Below, piece after piece: positions 42,638 to 50,737 of a DNA stretch of 64,000 nucleotides. The translations under genes and the position numbers were made by a program. The notes beneath the pieces were generated by a model. It searched no databases. It was not told where the DNA came from and saw only the letters and a list, made by a program, of their open reading frames with translations. Origin of the DNA: JABSSA01 sp039984715 (GTDB lineage: Bacteria; Pseudomonadota; Alphaproteobacteria; Rhodobacterales; Rhodobacteraceae); contig JBDWUA010000009.1 in assembly GCA_039984715.1 (NCBI GenBank), forward strand, positions 62,001 to 126,000, read 5' to 3'. The first letter of the stretch is position 1, and each line of letters begins with the position of its first letter.

Positions 42638-43711
42638 TCAGGACTCTTCATGAACCCAACCGCTCAAGTTTTCATTGATGATTTGACCTAACGCTTGGAT
42701 ATGTGCGTCGTCATCATTCAGGCATGGAATATAGGTAAATGTTTCACCACCCGCGTGTTCAAAGCTTTCGCGAATCTCTTCGTTGATCTCTTCCAGTGTT
42801 TCGATGCAATCGGCTGAAAAGGCGGGCGCGCAGACCGCGATGTTCTTCTTTCCGCCCTCTGCCAACCGGGCAACTTCTTCCACTGTATAAGGTTGCAACC
42901 ACTCTTCTGGCCCAAATCGGGATTGGAACGTCGTGGTGATTTGGGTGTCTTCCCAACCCAATTGTTCCTTCAAGAGCCTTGTCGTTTTTTGGCACTGACA
43001 GTGATACGGGTCGCCTTGCATCAAATACCGCTTGGGCACACCGTGGTAGGAACAAACCAGAACATCTGGCTTTTTGTCCATCGAGGCATAGGCCCGTTCG
43101 ATGGATTGACCCAAAGCTTCGATGTATTTCGGGTGTGAATAATAGGGGTCAACGACGCGGGCCGTTGGTTGCCACTTTTCTTTCATCAACGCGCGAAAGA
43201 ACTGATCGTTTGCTGTTGCAGACGTCGCGCCAGCATATTGTGGGTAAAGTGGGAAAAAGAGGATTTTCCGGCATCCTGCGTCGACCATTTCGCGGACTTT
43301 GGATTCGGTTGATGGATTGCCATAGCGCATGCAGAAATCGACCATCACCTGGTCGCCAAACTGCTCGGTCAGCGTGTCCCGTAATTTGGCCGTCTGATCC
43401 TTTGTGATCGTCAACAGCGGGCTTTCGTTCGCCTCGTTGTTCCAGATCGACTTATACGCGGCGCCTGATGAAAATGGGCGTTTGGTTAGAATCACCAACT
43501 GCAACAACGGCTGCCAAAGCCACGGGCTGTAATCAATCACGCGGCGATCGGATAGGAATTCGCCCAGATATTTGCGCATGGACCAATAGTCGTGATTGTC
43601 AGGTGTCCCTAGATTCGCCAGCAAAACTCCAACGCATTGCGGCGGGGTTTTTGGGTGATCGTCAGGTGCGTGCTTCGGGCGTGCGGCGGATTGGCTGGCA
43701 TCAAGCATCAT
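42638..43711 (-). CDS. hemH: Ferrochelatase
   Basis: A 357-residue enzyme inserting ferrous iron into protoporphyrin IX, the last step of heme synthesis. It shows VGVLLANLGTPD at the N-terminus, the SDRRVIDYSPWLWQ stretch, the active-site histidine in VCSYHGVPKRY (about residue 209), and the APAFSADCIETLEEI segment with the second conserved site. Length is usual for bacterial enzymes. Two adjacent ATGs open the frame; GGA lies seven bases before the second, so either may be used. Other heme-synthesis enzymes are not nearby. Confidence 0.95.
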   Translation of the reverse strand: MMLDASQSAARPKHAPDDHPKTPPQCVGVLLANLGTPDNHDYWSMRKYLGEFLSDRRVIDYSPWLWQPLLQLVILTKRPFSSGAAYKSIWNNEANESPLLTITKDQTAKLRDTLTEQFGDQVMVDFCMRYGNPSTESKVREMVDAGCRKILFFPLYPQYAGATSATANDQFFRALMKEKWQPTARVVDPYYSHPKYIEALGQSIERAYASMDKKPDVLVCSYHGVPKRYLMQGDPYHCQCQKTTRLLKEQLGWEDTQITTTFQSRFGPEEWLQPYTVEEVARLAEGGKKNIAVCAPAFSADCIETLEEINEEIRESFEHAGGETFTYIPCLNDDDAHIQALGQIINENLSGWVHEES

Positions 43712-43762
43712 AAAGTCCGGATAAAGGGCGTTTTAACTGAGGTAACTGCTTTTGCCGTTTCG

Positions 43763-44566
43763 TCAATTGCGTATTTTCTTTTCCTGTGCGCCAAGCGCGT
43801 CCGCAAGCCGCTGAGTTGCCGATCCGGGCCGCAATGGTTGGGGTTGGCTGTCGTCCGGTGCCCATCCGGTTAAAATCACAAATTCGTAAGTCGCGCAGAC
43901 TTTGCCAGATTGCGTTGAAAAGTGTTGTGCATAGATTTGTGCGGCGGTGTCAAAAACGGCTTGTTTGGTTGGAACACGCAGCCGCGCAGACAAGGCATTG
44001 GTTTCGCCCATGCGACGTAAATCCTGCATTATCCCGGTTAGATCCTTATATTCAACATTCTGGACAACAGAATCGGCGACCGGCAAAGCAAGCCCCGCGC
44101 GCTGCAGCAAAGCACCCAAGTCTCGAATTTCGGCCATCGGTGCCACGCGTGCCGAAAGGCCCGATGTCACGCGGGTTTCAGCTTCGGCCAAACTGGTGCG
44201 CAGTTCGGACAAAGTTTGCCCCCCGAGTGCCGCAACCAAAAGCAACCCGTCAGGCCGAAGGGCGCGCTTGCATTGAATAAGCTGTCCCACAGGATCATTC
44301 GCCCAATGCAAATCAAGGCTGTGAATAACCAAGTCATGCGTTGAAGGTTCCAACGTCAACACATCCTGCGCCGGAACCACAGTCGCGTTTGGGATACGAT
44401 CTGACCAGACATTAGGGAAAGGTGTGACGATTGCCGGTGCCGAAAATTCTTTATTAACCATTCCCAGACGATCCTGCAGTTCGTCTGCAGCAAGTGATTG
44501 CAGGAACATATCAGTTGCGCGGGCACGGTTGCGGGCAAGCGCAATGGGATCAACCAAAGAATTCAT
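43763..44566 (-). CDS. SAM-dependent methyltransferase, BioC/NDUFAF5-like
   Basis: A 267-residue class I methyltransferase. The N-terminal NRARATDMFLQSLAADELQDRLGMV segment and the weak motif region (HDLVIHSLDLHWANDPVG, CKRALRPDGLLLVAALGGQTL) follow the BioC/NDUFAF5 pattern. NDUFAF5 relates to complex I assembly in mitochondria; function here is unknown. I start at MNSLVDPIALARN. Its start is only 12 bp from the start of the divergent ComF-family gene, so each gene's promoter must lie inside the other's coding sequence. Confidence 0.8.
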   Translation of the reverse strand: MNSLVDPIALARNRARATDMFLQSLAADELQDRLGMVNKEFSAPAIVTPFPNVWSDRIPNATVVPAQDVLTLEPSTHDLVIHSLDLHWANDPVGQLIQCKRALRPDGLLLVAALGGQTLSELRTSLAEAETRVTSGLSARVAPMAEIRDLGALLQRAGLALPVADSVVQNVEYKDLTGIMQDLRRMGETNALSARLRVPTKQAVFDTAAQIYAQHFSTQSGKVCATYEFVILTGWAPDDSQPQPLRPGSATQRLADALGAQEKKIRN

Positions 44567-44578
44567 GTGGCGGTACCT

Positions 44579-45319
44579 ATGAAGGAATGGCGACGAATAC
44601 AAACGGTCCTGTCGGCAATCTATCCGCCGCGTTGTCTGTCTTGTGGTGAAATGGTCGAAGACAACTTTGGTCTGTGCGGTTCATGTTGGGGCGAAACTTC
44701 ATTCATCGGCGGAACCGTCTGTGATCAATGCGGAACACCATTGCCCGGTGAAGCGGCACCCGACGAACACGTGGCGTGTGACGCGTGCCAAAGATCAGAA
44801 CACCCATGGGACAAAGGACGCGCCGCGTTTATTTACGGTGGAACGGGTCGCAAATTGGTTCTTTCGCTAAAACATGGCGATCGTCAGGATATCGCACATC
44901 CGGCTGCACACTGGCTGGCCATGGCAGGAAAAGATCTGTTGTTGGACAAGTCTACCTTGATTGCGCCTGTTCCCCTGCATTGGATTCGATTGTTGAAACG
45001 GCGCTATAACCAGTCGGCTCTTCTGGCGCAGGCTTTGTCACGGCAAAGCGGTGTTGATTGGTGCCCTGACCTGTTGATCCGCCATCGACGCACACCCTCG
45101 TTGGACGGAAAATCCCAAGAACAGAGACGCGAAACGGTTCAAGACGCATTTGCCATTCACCAAAAACGCAAACACCGCATTGTGGGTCGCGGCGTGCTTT
45201 TGATCGATGATGTGATGACAACGGGTGCAACATTGGCGGTAACTGCACAGACCTGCCTTGATGCGGGTGCAGATCACGTCAACGTGTTATGCCTAGCGCG
45301 CGTGGTAAAAGACGCTTAA
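44579..45319 (+). CDS. ComF family protein (phosphoribosyltransferase-like)
   Basis: A 246-residue protein. The N-terminus has cysteine pairs (CLSC, CGSC, CDQC, CDAC at about residues 18-75) that can bind zinc, and the C-terminal PRTase-like domain has the PRPP-site motif LLIDDVMTTGATL (about 204-216). In competent bacteria ComF takes part in DNA uptake; in others the role is unknown. The ATG giving MKEWRRIQTVL follows the divergent start by 12 bp. A longer frame back to 44498 would overlap the opposing gene start. Confidence 0.88.
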   Translation: MKEWRRIQTVLSAIYPPRCLSCGEMVEDNFGLCGSCWGETSFIGGTVCDQCGTPLPGEAAPDEHVACDACQRSEHPWDKGRAAFIYGGTGRKLVLSLKHGDRQDIAHPAAHWLAMAGKDLLLDKSTLIAPVPLHWIRLLKRRYNQSALLAQALSRQSGVDWCPDLLIRHRRTPSLDGKSQEQRRETVQDAFAIHQKRKHRIVGRGVLLIDDVMTTGATLAVTAQTCLDAGADHVNVLCLARVVKDA

Positions 45320-45353
45320 ATCCGAGGACGAGTTAGTTTTTGGAGTGACCGCG

Positions 45354-45611
45354 ATGAAGACCGTGGAAATATATACCTCACCGTTGTGTGGATTTTGCCA
45401 TTCAGCCAAACGTCTTTTGAAACAAAAGGGCGTTAACTTTCAAGAAGTGAACGTTTTGGCGCAGCCCGGACGCAAAGCTGAAATGATCAAGCGTGCGAAT
45501 GGCGGACGCACTGTGCCGCAAATATTTATCGGCGACAAACATGTTGGCGGCTGTGACGATCTTTATGCGCTGGAACATTCTGGCAAGCTTGATCCACTGC
45601 TCGCGGCTTAA
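45354..45611 (+). CDS. grxC: Glutaredoxin 3-type dithiol glutaredoxin
   Basis: An 85-residue glutaredoxin. The active site is C12-G-F-C15, in place of the commoner CPYC; the GSH-binding TVPQIFIGDKHVGGCDDL segment is typical. It reduces disulfides with glutathione. GGAG eight bases before the ATG supports this start over a GTG three codons earlier. It shares one base with the next gene (TAATG), so grx and the amidase are coupled. Confidence 0.92.
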   Translation: MKTVEIYTSPLCGFCHSAKRLLKQKGVNFQEVNVLAQPGRKAEMIKRANGGRTVPQIFIGDKHVGGCDDLYALEHSGKLDPLLAA

Positions 45612-46441
45612 TGAAAACAGCTCTGCTTCAACTGACATCGTCAGATAATCCACGTGAAAATCTGGATGTGGTTCTGTCAATGATGGCGCAAGCTAAGGCA
45701 GAAGGGGCAGAGTTTGTTTTGACCCCAGAGGTCACAAACTGCGTGTCGATGTCGCGCACGTTTCAATCGGATGTCTTGGCGACCGAAGACCAAGACACGA
45801 CACTTGTCGCGTTGCGCGCTGCATCACGAGAGCTTGGCATTCATACTCTAATCGGGTCACTGGCGTTAAAAACCCAAGATCCAGATGGGCGTTTTGCCAA
45901 TCGTTCGTTTTTGATTGGGCCCGACGGAAAAATTCGTGGGCGCTATGACAAGATTCACATGTTTGATGTGGATATCGACGAAACCGAAACGTTTCGCGAA
46001 TCTGCTGGCTATCGTCCGGGAACGCAGGCGGTTGTTGCAGATGCAGATTTTGGCAAGGTTGGAATGTGCGTCTGTTACGATATGCGGTTCCCCCATCTTG
46101 CACAGTCACTTGTCGAAGGCGGTGCGCAGATTCTGACATACCCGGCGGCCTTTTCTCCGGTCACGGGGGCCGCGCATTGGCATTCATTGTTGCGTGCGCG
46201 GGCCATTGAAACGGGCAGCTGGGTCTTGGCGCCAGCGCAAACAGGAACGCATGCAACGCAACATTCTGTAGTCAGAAAGACCTTTGGTCACAGCCTTGCA
46301 GTGGCCCCTTGGGGTGAAGTCGTACTTGACGCGGGCACAGAGCCCGGAGTTTATACCTTCGATCTCAATATGGAAAAGGTCGCCGAAGCTCGCAAGCGTG
46401 TTCCAGCCTTGCAAAACAAAAGATCCTTCGACGGCCCTTGA
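45611..46441 (+). CDS. Nitrilase-superfamily amidase (Nit2/deaminated glutathione amidase-like)
   Basis: A 276-residue carbon-nitrogen hydrolase. The Glu-Lys-Cys triad is E40 (LTPEVTN), K114 (YDKIHMFD) and C155 (CYDMRFP). The sequence resembles the Nit1/Nit2 branch, known to hydrolyse deaminated glutathione or omega-amides. Coupling to a glutaredoxin gene and the nearby GST gene supports a glutathione-related role, but that is inference from context. Confidence 0.88.
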   Translation: MKTALLQLTSSDNPRENLDVVLSMMAQAKAEGAEFVLTPEVTNCVSMSRTFQSDVLATEDQDTTLVALRAASRELGIHTLIGSLALKTQDPDGRFANRSFLIGPDGKIRGRYDKIHMFDVDIDETETFRESAGYRPGTQAVVADADFGKVGMCVCYDMRFPHLAQSLVEGGAQILTYPAAFSPVTGAAHWHSLLRARAIETGSWVLAPAQTGTHATQHSVVRKTFGHSLAVAPWGEVVLDAGTEPGVYTFDLNMEKVAEARKRVPALQNKRSFDGP

Positions 46442-46449
46442 TCGGGTTT

Positions 46450-46893
46450 ATGAGCACGGAAAGACAAGCATTGGCTATTTCGCTGTTCAGCGAAATTCTG
46501 GCGGCGGACCAAATGGTGCGTAACCGTATCAGCCGTGTTTTGCCAAAAGGTATGGAAATATCCCATTTTAGTGTCTTGAATCACTTGGTTTGGCACGGAG
46601 ACGAACGCACACCCGCCCAGTTGGCAGAAACGTTCAATGTCACGCGCGGGGCGATGACCAACACATTGTCGAAACTAGAATGGGCCGGATATGTGCATAT
46701 TCGTCCAGATTGGGATGATGCGCGGCGCAAAATGGTCGCGATCAGCCCGGCAGGTCGCAAAGCCCGAGAACAAGCCCTGACCGCGATCACCCCCATGGTG
46801 TCGGACGTGATCAAAGAGCTTGGCGATGACCAAGTTCGCGAAACATTGCCCATTTTACGCGGTCTTCGGCGCACGTTGTCAGAAAAGAACTAA
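46450..46893 (+). CDS. MarR family transcriptional regulator
   Basis: A 147-residue MarR protein. The winged helix-turn-helix covers about 40-100, with TPAQLAETFNVTRGAMTNTLSKLEWAGYV as recognition helix and DDARRKMVAISPAGR as wing. Helices at both ends form the dimer interface. The ATG at 46450 is preferred over a TTG four codons upstream, although the ribosome-binding site is weak. Its stop overlaps the opposing GST gene (CTAA). Ligand and targets unknown; the neighbouring amidase or GST genes are possible targets. Confidence 0.87.
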   Translation: MSTERQALAISLFSEILAADQMVRNRISRVLPKGMEISHFSVLNHLVWHGDERTPAQLAETFNVTRGAMTNTLSKLEWAGYVHIRPDWDDARRKMVAISPAGRKAREQALTAITPMVSDVIKELGDDQVRETLPILRGLRRTLSEKN

Positions 46894-47492
46894 CCTTGCG
46901 GTGCGGTTGCACGCATGGATTCGCGTTCTGAGAATCGTTCAAACCAATTCGCCAACCCGTCTCGACCGATACGCCAATTGCGCGCATCATGACGGAAATC
47001 CAAGTATCCAAGGGCAGAGGCAACAGCGATATGTCCAATGTCCAACGGAGCCTCGAGGTGGCTTAACCATCGGCTGTTCAGGGCATCCAACGCGCCTTCA
47101 ACTTTGATCCATTGGTTTTCGACCCATTCTGGTGATTGCTTTTCTTCGGGGCGAAAGCGCATTTCGTAAACCATCAGAACGGCCGCATCCATCAAGGCGT
47201 CAGCCGTGGATTCCAAAACCAAACTGTCCCAGCCGTTTTCCGGGTAAAGGCCAGCGCCAGCACGCGCATCGAAAAATCGACAGATGACACGGCTGTCGTA
47301 CAATGTCGGGCCTTCGTCACGCACAAGAGCCGGAATTTTGCCCACAGGGTTTGCAGCCTTCAGTGCCGCTTCGGTGCTTCCGACTCCGGCTTGGACGGTT
47401 TGCATCGCGACATCATCAAACTGTTTGGTTTCGTGCAGCAAGACGAGAACCTTGCGCACAAATGGGGACGCGGGTGACATCAGCAGTTTCAT
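46890..47492 (-). CDS. Glutathione S-transferase family protein
   Basis: A 200-residue GST. The thioredoxin-like N-terminal domain (MKLLMSPASPFVRKVLVLLHE, then GKIPALVRDEGPTLYDSRVICRFFD with the cis-proline and Glu/Asp-Ser GSH site) and the all-helical C-terminal domain are complete. The Ser at SPASPFVRK is the probable catalytic residue. Substrate unknown. It faces the MarR gene with overlapping stops. Confidence 0.9.
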   Translation of the reverse strand: MKLLMSPASPFVRKVLVLLHETKQFDDVAMQTVQAGVGSTEAALKAANPVGKIPALVRDEGPTLYDSRVICRFFDARAGAGLYPENGWDSLVLESTADALMDAAVLMVYEMRFRPEEKQSPEWVENQWIKVEGALDALNSRWLSHLEAPLDIGHIAVASALGYLDFRHDARNWRIGRDGLANWFERFSERESMRATAPQG

Positions 47493-47575
47493 GGGAATCC
47501 TCCGAGCAGTGTTTAGACAAAGCTAAGCGCCTCTCATCAGAGCTGCAAGCATGCGGATGCCACACGGTTCGTACC

Positions 47576-48070
47576 TTACACAGTCAGATGATCAGGTACG
47601 AAGCTGTGTGTTTTCTTAAAACATTTGAGTGTGAAACAGGTTTTCGAATGTCGAATACCAGGAATCTTATAAAGACGCTTCCGTAGAAATTCTTCATACC
47701 CCTTGGTCCCAGTCACCGCGACTTTGAGAAAGTAATCATAATCCCCTGTCGTCAAATAGACCTCAAGAACTTCTGGAATTTTCGCAAGCTCGGTCCCCAT
47801 CTTATCGACCGCACCAACATCGTGCTTTTCTAGGACAATCTCAATCATGGCCACTTCGGAGTATCCCAAAAGACCTTGATCCAGCTCGGCCGTATATTGC
47901 GTAATAAACCCATTCTGTTCGAGCCAACGCACACGTTCCCAACAGGGAGTTGTGGATAGGCCAACACGTTCAGATAAGTTCGCATTCGAAATGCGACCAT
48001 CTTCTTTCAGCGCGCGAAGAATCTTAACGTCGATTAAATCCAATTTTCGCTTGGCCTTACGGGGTGTCAT
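47576..48070 (-). CDS. Lrp/AsnC family transcriptional regulator
   Basis: A 164-residue regulator. The helix-turn-helix lies at about 11-60 (LDLIDVKILRALKEDGRISNANLSERVGLSTTPCWERVRWLE) and the RAM/AsnC ligand-binding domain at about 70-155 (VLEVYLTTGDYDYFLKVAV). Lrp-type proteins sense amino acids and often control amino acid exporters. AGGA seven bases before the ATG. It is divergent from the 2OG oxygenase-carbamoyltransferase operon, with a palindrome between them, and is the likely regulator of that operon. The ligand may be the product or a precursor amino acid. Confidence 0.9.
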   Translation of the reverse strand: MTPRKAKRKLDLIDVKILRALKEDGRISNANLSERVGLSTTPCWERVRWLEQNGFITQYTAELDQGLLGYSEVAMIEIVLEKHDVGAVDKMGTELAKIPEVLEVYLTTGDYDYFLKVAVTGTKGYEEFLRKRLYKIPGIRHSKTCFTLKCFKKTHSFVPDHLTV

Positions 48071-48123
48071 AATTTTATCCTACGTTCCTTACCTATAGCA
48101 GGTGAGTATTCTGTTTTCCTGAC

Positions 48124-48139
48124 AATTCATAGATGAATT
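48124..48139. promoter_or_regulatory. Candidate operator for the Lrp/AsnC regulator
   Basis: AATTCAT-AG-ATGAATT is a perfect inverted repeat of seven plus seven bases with a two-base centre, lying 54 bases from the regulator start and 101 bases from the oxygenase start. AsnC/Lrp proteins bind AT-rich palindromes of about this length. Binding is inferred only. Confidence 0.5.
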
Positions 48140-48239
48140 TAGTAGGAAATTCGACACTTTAAACCTTAGATTGAATTTATTAGAAAGCGACCGCTTGACG
48201 GGTGCTTTTATTGATTCGCTCAAAATATGGACGACCGAA

Positions 48240-49100
48240 ATGCTCGATGAGACGCAAATAACTGGCCAAACGAAGGGGTCAGATCAATTTCGTATACTGG
48301 AATCGGACAGCTATGATCCGACACATCTTACTCGTGTTTTAGATGGTGAAATTTTAGGCTTCAAAGTTCAGAATTTCGTCTCAGACAAAGACTGCCACAC
48401 AATATATGACAACTTCGAAAATTACGCGGGTCGCTATCAGCGCGGCGCAGATGCGCCTGCCATCTATGCCGGGACGTATCACTACGGAAAAGATCTTTCG
48501 CAGTATTTCGCGGACTCAGAACAGGCGAATGTCACCCTACCAAAATTGTTTACGAATGCTGCAAATCCAGTTGCCAAAATTCGTGAAACTCTGACCGACC
48601 ATTTGCAAAAGCGGGCGCAACATTTTCGCTCGGCGCAATGGAACGGGCAAGATGCGTGTCAATTTGTTATGCGGGCGTGGACGGACATGGGCACATTTTC
48701 CCTAAAGCCACACGATGATGAAGCGCAATGCAATGATTCAAAGCAATCGGGTTTTGAAATTCAAGACGCCATTGCCGAAAATCCATTGTGTGCTGTGAAC
48801 ATTTGCCTGCGCAATGGTCCGGGTGGATTGTTGCGGATGTGGAATATCCGTCCCGATGATCTGACCCGCAAGCGGCTTGGCCTTGAAACAACAGGGTCCC
48901 CCTATCCTCCCGAAATGTTGGCCGATATCGCGCATATCGACATCAAGATTGCGCCCGGTGATCTCTATGCATTTGACGGCCGTTACGTGCATGCCGTCAC
49001 CCAGCTTGAAGATGTTGAAGGGCAAGCAAGCGCAAGTCGCGCAACCCTCGCTTTCCTACTCGCTCACAAAGATCGAACTGAAACCATTCAGTGGAGCTGA
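48240..49100 (+). CDS. 2-oxoglutarate/Fe(II)-dependent oxygenase-like protein
   Basis: A 286-residue protein. The iron triad is probably H158, D160 (KPHDDEAQC) and H251 (GRYVHAV), with R267 (SRATLAF) placed to bind 2-oxoglutarate, in the order expected for the double-stranded beta-helix fold. Such enzymes hydroxylate, desaturate or cyclise amino acids and other small molecules. Start: ATG at 48240 with weak ribosome-binding sequence, or a TTG 23 codons upstream. It is the first gene of the operon divergent from the Lrp-type regulator; next is the carbamoyltransferase, 39 bases on. A hydroxylation giving an -OH for carbamoylation is the simplest reading. Confidence 0.75.
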   Translation: MLDETQITGQTKGSDQFRILESDSYDPTHLTRVLDGEILGFKVQNFVSDKDCHTIYDNFENYAGRYQRGADAPAIYAGTYHYGKDLSQYFADSEQANVTLPKLFTNAANPVAKIRETLTDHLQKRAQHFRSAQWNGQDACQFVMRAWTDMGTFSLKPHDDEAQCNDSKQSGFEIQDAIAENPLCAVNICLRNGPGGLLRMWNIRPDDLTRKRLGLETTGSPYPPEMLADIAHIDIKIAPGDLYAFDGRYVHAVTQLEDVEGQASASRATLAFLLAHKDRTETIQWS

Positions 49101-49139
49101 GCGCCGCACGCCAGCACACTCACAAACGAAAGTAACGCA

Positions 49140-50735
49140 ATGCGCATTCTTGGAATGAAGCCGGGCCACGACGGCCACATTTGTTCAATCAAAGACGGAG
49201 AACTTGAATTCTCAATCGAGGCCGAAAAAGACTCTTGGCCACGCTATGAGGTCGTCACTCCGCACATCGTAACACGTGCAATGGAACTGATCGACGATGT
49301 GCCTGACGCCATTGCTATGTCTGGTTGGGTCAAGGGCTTCCACTCTGTTTCACAACCTACCGACGGCAATTATTTTGGCATTGATCAAAACGATATCGTT
49401 TTAGAAGACCGCAAGATGATGGGCCGTGATGTCAAATATTTTGCGTCATCCCACGAACGGTCCCATATCTTCTGCTCATTTGGTATGTCGTCGTTTCCAC
49501 AAGGCAAGCCGTTTTACGCACTAACTTGGGAAGGCAACATTGGCGCGTTCTACCGCGTGGATGAAAACATGAATATCTCCTTGATCGGTAACGTGATGGA
49601 AGATCCAGGCAATAAATACGCCTATCTCTACGCGCTTGCTGATGCGAAATTCCCCGACGGCAAAGGCTTCTTCCGTTTCGAAGACGCCGGGAAACTGATG
49701 GCATTGTGTTCCTACGGTAGCGGCGGTGAGCCGTCCGCCGAAGAGTCATTTGTCATCGACAAGATTCTTGATCAAGACTCTATCCTTTTGTCGCTTGATA
49801 AAGCCGATTTCAAAGGCAGCCGTTTCTACAACATTGGCGTAGAAGATCCAGCCTTCAAAGAACTCGCTCGCAAACACTCGGATGCCATCTTTGAGACATT
49901 CCATGCGTTCGCGCGCGAACATTTAACAGAAGGCCTTCCGCTGGTCATTGGTGGCGGCTGTGGGCTGAACTGTGATTGGAACAGTGCGTGGCATGCCACA
50001 GGTCTGTTTGCTGACGTTTTCACACCGCCTTGCACCAATGACTCTGGCTCAGCGATTGGGACCGCGATTGAAGCGCAGTTCGCTTTGACAGGGTCAGCTA
50101 AGATCAACTGGAATGTTTACGCAGGCGAAGCCTTCATCCACGATATCCCAGAACCGCAAGAAGCAGACATCACCGAGCTCGACCTTGATCACGTTGTTCA
50201 GCAACTCGCGGGTGGTGCCGTGATAGCTTGGGCACGTGGGCGGTATGAAATCGGGCCGCGTGCGCTTGGCAACCGTTCTATCCTTGCCAACACGTTTTCA
50301 AAGGATATCCACCGCCGCCTGAATGACATCAAAAAACGTGAAGGCTTTCGCCCCATCGCTCCTATCTGTTTGGAGGAAGAGGCCACTCGCCTGTTTGAAG
50401 GCGACGGACCAAGCCCGTACATGCTCCGGTTCCAAAAGGTCCGTACAGATGCGATCCCAGCCGTGACCCATGTCGACGGATCGGCGCGTTTGCAGTCGGT
50501 CACTGCGGATCAGAACCCAGCCATGTTCGATCTTCTGACAAGGTTCAAAGAGGCAACGGGCTACGGCGTCCTGTGCAACACCTCTCTGAACTTTAATGGA
50601 ACGGGGTTCATCAACCGGCTCAGCGATCTGCACACCTATGCAATGGAACGTGAACTGGATGGGTATGTGGTGGACGGCAAATACTATTGCCTCAAGGCGT
50701 ACCACCAACTGAATGCGCTCCGCGAGGCTGGCTAA
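49140..50735 (+). CDS. O-carbamoyltransferase, NodU/CmcH/TobZ family
   Basis: A 531-residue enzyme. The N-terminal Kae1-like domain (about 1-340) has KPGHDGHICSI, the metal-binding H105-E-R-S-H109 and GGGCGLNCDWNSAW. The C-terminal domain has ARGRYEIGPRALGNRSI, KKREGFRPIAPI and NTSLNFNGTG. Family members transfer the carbamoyl group of carbamoyl phosphate through a carbamoyl-AMP to a hydroxyl of an antibiotic, sugar or Nod factor. The substrate here should be a hydroxylated small molecule made by this operon. No sugar-biosynthesis gene is in the operon, so the acceptor may be a hydroxy amino acid. Confidence 0.92.
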   Translation: MRILGMKPGHDGHICSIKDGELEFSIEAEKDSWPRYEVVTPHIVTRAMELIDDVPDAIAMSGWVKGFHSVSQPTDGNYFGIDQNDIVLEDRKMMGRDVKYFASSHERSHIFCSFGMSSFPQGKPFYALTWEGNIGAFYRVDENMNISLIGNVMEDPGNKYAYLYALADAKFPDGKGFFRFEDAGKLMALCSYGSGGEPSAEESFVIDKILDQDSILLSLDKADFKGSRFYNIGVEDPAFKELARKHSDAIFETFHAFAREHLTEGLPLVIGGGCGLNCDWNSAWHATGLFADVFTPPCTNDSGSAIGTAIEAQFALTGSAKINWNVYAGEAFIHDIPEPQEADITELDLDHVVQQLAGGAVIAWARGRYEIGPRALGNRSILANTFSKDIHRRLNDIKKREGFRPIAPICLEEEATRLFEGDGPSPYMLRFQKVRTDAIPAVTHVDGSARLQSVTADQNPAMFDLLTRFKEATGYGVLCNTSLNFNGTGFINRLSDLHTYAMERELDGYVVDGKYYCLKAYHQLNALREAG

Positions 50736-50737
50736 GC

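Noticed and set aside
48227..48260. Alternative ATG at 48227 for the oxygenase gene
   Set aside because: It is in another reading frame; the in-frame ATG is at 48240.
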